Shown here piece by piece: positions 62,427-64,000 of a stretch of DNA of 64,000 bases. A program made the position numbers and the translations under genes. The stretch covers positions 1-64,000 of the forward strand of contig NZ_CAJXYK010000016.1 of the NCBI RefSeq assembly GCF_913063425.1, read 5' to 3'. This DNA comes from an uncultured Thiohalocapsa sp. (GTDB lineage: Bacteria > Pseudomonadota > Gammaproteobacteria > Chromatiales > Chromatiaceae). Under the pieces are notes generated by a model. The model made no database searches. It worked only from the letters and a program-made list of their open reading frames with translations, and was not told the DNA's origin. How positions within the stretch are numbered: position 1 is the first letter of the stretch; each line of letters opens with the position of its first letter.

Positions 62427-62972
62427 TCACGCCGGCGGCGAGGCGATGTCCACATACCCGAGCAGCTGCTGAAGCTGCCGCCATTGCGCGAGCTGGGTGC
62501 TGGTGGGCGCGGACAGGATCACCAGCGTCGCCGATGCTGCGGTGGCCCGCTCCCGCAGCCAGCGGGCCGCGGCGCGCAGGTCCCGCGCCAGCTCCGCCGG
62601 GCAGCGCAACGCCTGGCCGAAGACCACTGTCTGGTCAACCGCGGGCGCGATGAGCGCGCCGGATGACGCCGAGTGCCACTCCACCCAGCCGGCGAGCCGG
62701 TCACCCAGGGCGGCGACGGCGTCGCTGGAGCCCGCAGCCGGCCCCGGCCACTCCAGAAAGAAGCGGAACGCGGCGTTGACGTCGCCATGCCAGCTGCGCA
62801 GCACCGCCACCGGGACCGGCTGCCAGAGGTCGGCAGGCAGGTAAACAGCGGGATGCTCGTTGGCGAAATAGCCGAGTCGCCAGTCATCCGGCAGGTCGTC
62901 CGGATAGTACGCGGCGGCGTCCGCGAGGTCCTGCCAGCCGGCGGCTGCGATGGTGACGGCGGGTGCGGACAC
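62427..62972 (-). CDS. DUF72-like protein
   Basis: About 181 residues from a GTG at 62972; the frame reaches a TTG at 63056 and the true start is uncertain. VTIAAAGWQDLADAAAYYPD and LPDDWRLGYFANEHPAVYLP recall the first barrel strands of DUF72 proteins ('GTxGW...FYPxxL'). The rest is shorter and diverged: VEWHSASSGALIAPAVDQTV and LRAAARWLRERATAASATLV. The function is unknown. It sits between mlaF (same strand, 81 bases apart) and the divergent kdsC, the position often taken by kdsD in related genomes. Confidence 0.65.
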   Translation of the reverse strand: MSAPAVTIAAAGWQDLADAAAYYPDDLPDDWRLGYFANEHPAVYLPADLWQPVPVAVLRSWHGDVNAAFRFFLEWPGPAAGSSDAVAALGDRLAGWVEWHSASSGALIAPAVDQTVVFGQALRCPAELARDLRAAARWLRERATAASATLVILSAPTSTQLAQWRQLQQLLGYVDIASPPA

Positions 62973-63115
62973 GGTAGGGATCGGCGTTGGTCGGACCTGG
63001 TGGCGGGCGGGCTGGCACCGGCGGCTGTGCGGCCCCGGTAACGCGTCGGTGGGCAAGGTGTATGGTACGCTTTTGCGCCGATATCAGGCGAGCTTACCCA
63101 ATCCGGCCGGCACCG

Positions 63116-63670
63116 ATGCAGGACGTACTAGAACGCGCGCAGCTGATCCGGGTCGTCATCTTCGATGTGGACGGCGTCCTCACCGACGGCAGCCTCTACC
63201 TCGGCGACGACGGTCAGGAGTACAAAGCCTTCAACTCCCGCGACGGGCACGGCATGGCCATGCTCCGCGACAGTGGCGTCACGCTGGGCGTCATCACCGG
63301 GCGGCGCTCCGAAGTGGTGCGCATTCGCATGCAGAGCCTCGGCATCGAGCACGTCCACCAGGGCTGCCGCGATAAGCTGCCGACCTTCCTGGCGCTGGCG
63401 GGGGAGCTGGGCGTGACCCACCGTGAAGTCGCCTACATGGGCGACGATCTGATGGACCTGCCCGTGCTGCGCCAGGTGGGGCTCGCGGTGGCAGTGGCAG
63501 ATGCGCACCCAGTGGTGCGCGAGCACGCGCACTGGTGCACGCCGAGCCCCGGCGGGCGCGGCGCCGCCCGGGATCTCTGCGAGCTGATCCTGCGCGCCCA
63601 GGGCAAGCTCGAGCCCCTGGTGGCGGCTTACCTCGCCGCCGGCGCCGATAAGGAGAGCGAGTCCCCATGA
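63116..63670 (+). CDS. kdsC: 3-deoxy-D-manno-octulosonate 8-phosphate phosphatase
   Basis: 184 residues, a C0-type HAD phosphatase. It has motif I VVIFDVDGVLTDGSLYLG (nucleophile Asp and general-acid Asp), the KdsC-typical KAFNSRDGHGMAML, motif II GVITGRRSEVVRIRM and motif IV YMGDDLMDLPVLRQVGLAVA. It releases phosphate from KDO 8-phosphate for LPS inner-core synthesis. The start ATG 63116 is consistent with family starts. Its TGA overlaps the lptC ATG. kdsD, the usual partner upstream, is not here. Confidence 0.94.
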   Translation: MQDVLERAQLIRVVIFDVDGVLTDGSLYLGDDGQEYKAFNSRDGHGMAMLRDSGVTLGVITGRRSEVVRIRMQSLGIEHVHQGCRDKLPTFLALAGELGVTHREVAYMGDDLMDLPVLRQVGLAVAVADAHPVVREHAHWCTPSPGGRGAARDLCELILRAQGKLEPLVAAYLAAGADKESESP

Positions 63671-64000
63671 CGCTTTCCGCGAGGGAGGTGATGATCGCGC
63701 TCCTGCTTGCCGCGGCAGGGCTCGCCGCCTGGTGGTACCGCGGCGCACAGGCGCCGCCGGCGGCGCCGATGGTGCCGCAGCACGGCCGCCCGGACTATGT
63801 GGTGGAGCAGGTGGCGGCCGTGACCATGTCCGAGGACGGCATCCCCGCCCGCCGGCTGCGCGCCCCGCAGCTGCGGCGCTACCCGGGCACGACCGGCAGC
63901 GAGCTGGACGCCCCGGTGCTGCGGCTGCTGAAGCCCGGAGAGCCGGACTGGGTGATCCGCGCCGAGCAGGCCTGGGTCTCCGCCGCCGGGGACGAGGTCC
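63667..64000 (+). CDS. lptC: LptC, LPS export protein, N-terminal part (3' end beyond the window)
   Basis: 111 codons visible from ATG 63667, which overlaps the kdsC stop (ATGA). A single N-terminal membrane helix (VMIALLLAAAGLAAWWYRGA) is followed by an LptC-type beta-jellyroll start: DYVVEQVAAVTMSEDGIPAR, LRAPQLRRYPGTTGSELDAP and VLRLLKPGEPDWVIRAEQAW. LptC links the LptBFG transporter to the periplasmic bridge. lptA and lptB would be expected next. Confidence 0.88.
   Translation, partial: MTLSAREVMIALLLAAAGLAAWWYRGAQAPPAAPMVPQHGRPDYVVEQVAAVTMSEDGIPARRLRAPQLRRYPGTTGSELDAPVLRLLKPGEPDWVIRAEQAWVSAAGDEV

Overview
The window is GC-rich, densely packed DNA with frequent 1-19 bp gene overlaps. It suggests a gammaproteobacterium, probably of the Ectothiorhodospiraceae/Chromatiales type. 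The evidence is gene order rather than a marker gene: gshB-(apbE)-tonB-yqgE-ruvX-pyrR-pyrB-pyrC' is the arrangement known from Pseudomonas and relatives, mlaFEDCB-murA-hisG-hisD-hisC is a common gammaproteobacterial block, and kdsC-lptC follows it. No rRNA, tRNA, CRISPR array or insertion sequence was seen.

Left part (1-30871): surface and export genes. A repeat-rich secreted adhesin runs off the left edge. After a small lipoprotein comes a single gene of about 21.7 kb (1676-23329, minus strand) for a roughly 7,217-residue protein. It has an N-terminal LEPRLLLSADP motif, calcium-binding-type GGxGxDxL repeats near both ends, and a long array of beta-strand repeats between them. Divergently from it runs a tight four-gene operon (23847-30871): a GAF-membrane-HlyD protein, a PqqD-like/M50 site-2 protease/HlyD fusion, a C-terminally truncated SecA-like ATPase, and a periplasmic HlyD-type adaptor. 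I infer that this operon exports or processes the giant protein. This is the most interesting system in the window.

Middle part (30891-45314): a convergent minus-strand cluster of a radical SAM enzyme, two unrecognised 290-residue proteins and an O-methyltransferase looks like a small biosynthetic pathway. It is followed by an overlapping glycosyltransferase/GH63-like hydrolase pair, a VTT-domain membrane protein and a CaCA cation exchanger. A patch of accessory genes (DUF3800 and small hypotheticals, about 40.5-42.5 kb) lies beside pilI-pilJ. The pilG, pilH and chpA genes expected around pilI-pilJ are absent.

Right part (45676-64000): housekeeping. On the plus strand are gshB, apbE-like, tonB, yqgE, ruvX, pyrR, pyrB, a catalytically degenerate pyrC' and a DUF1295 membrane enzyme. 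On the minus strand are mlaFEDCB, murA, hisG, hisD, hisC and a coiled-coil membrane protein. At the right edge kdsC and lptC (truncated by the window) start the LPS transport operon. The his-gene spacers carry short degenerate tandem repeats.
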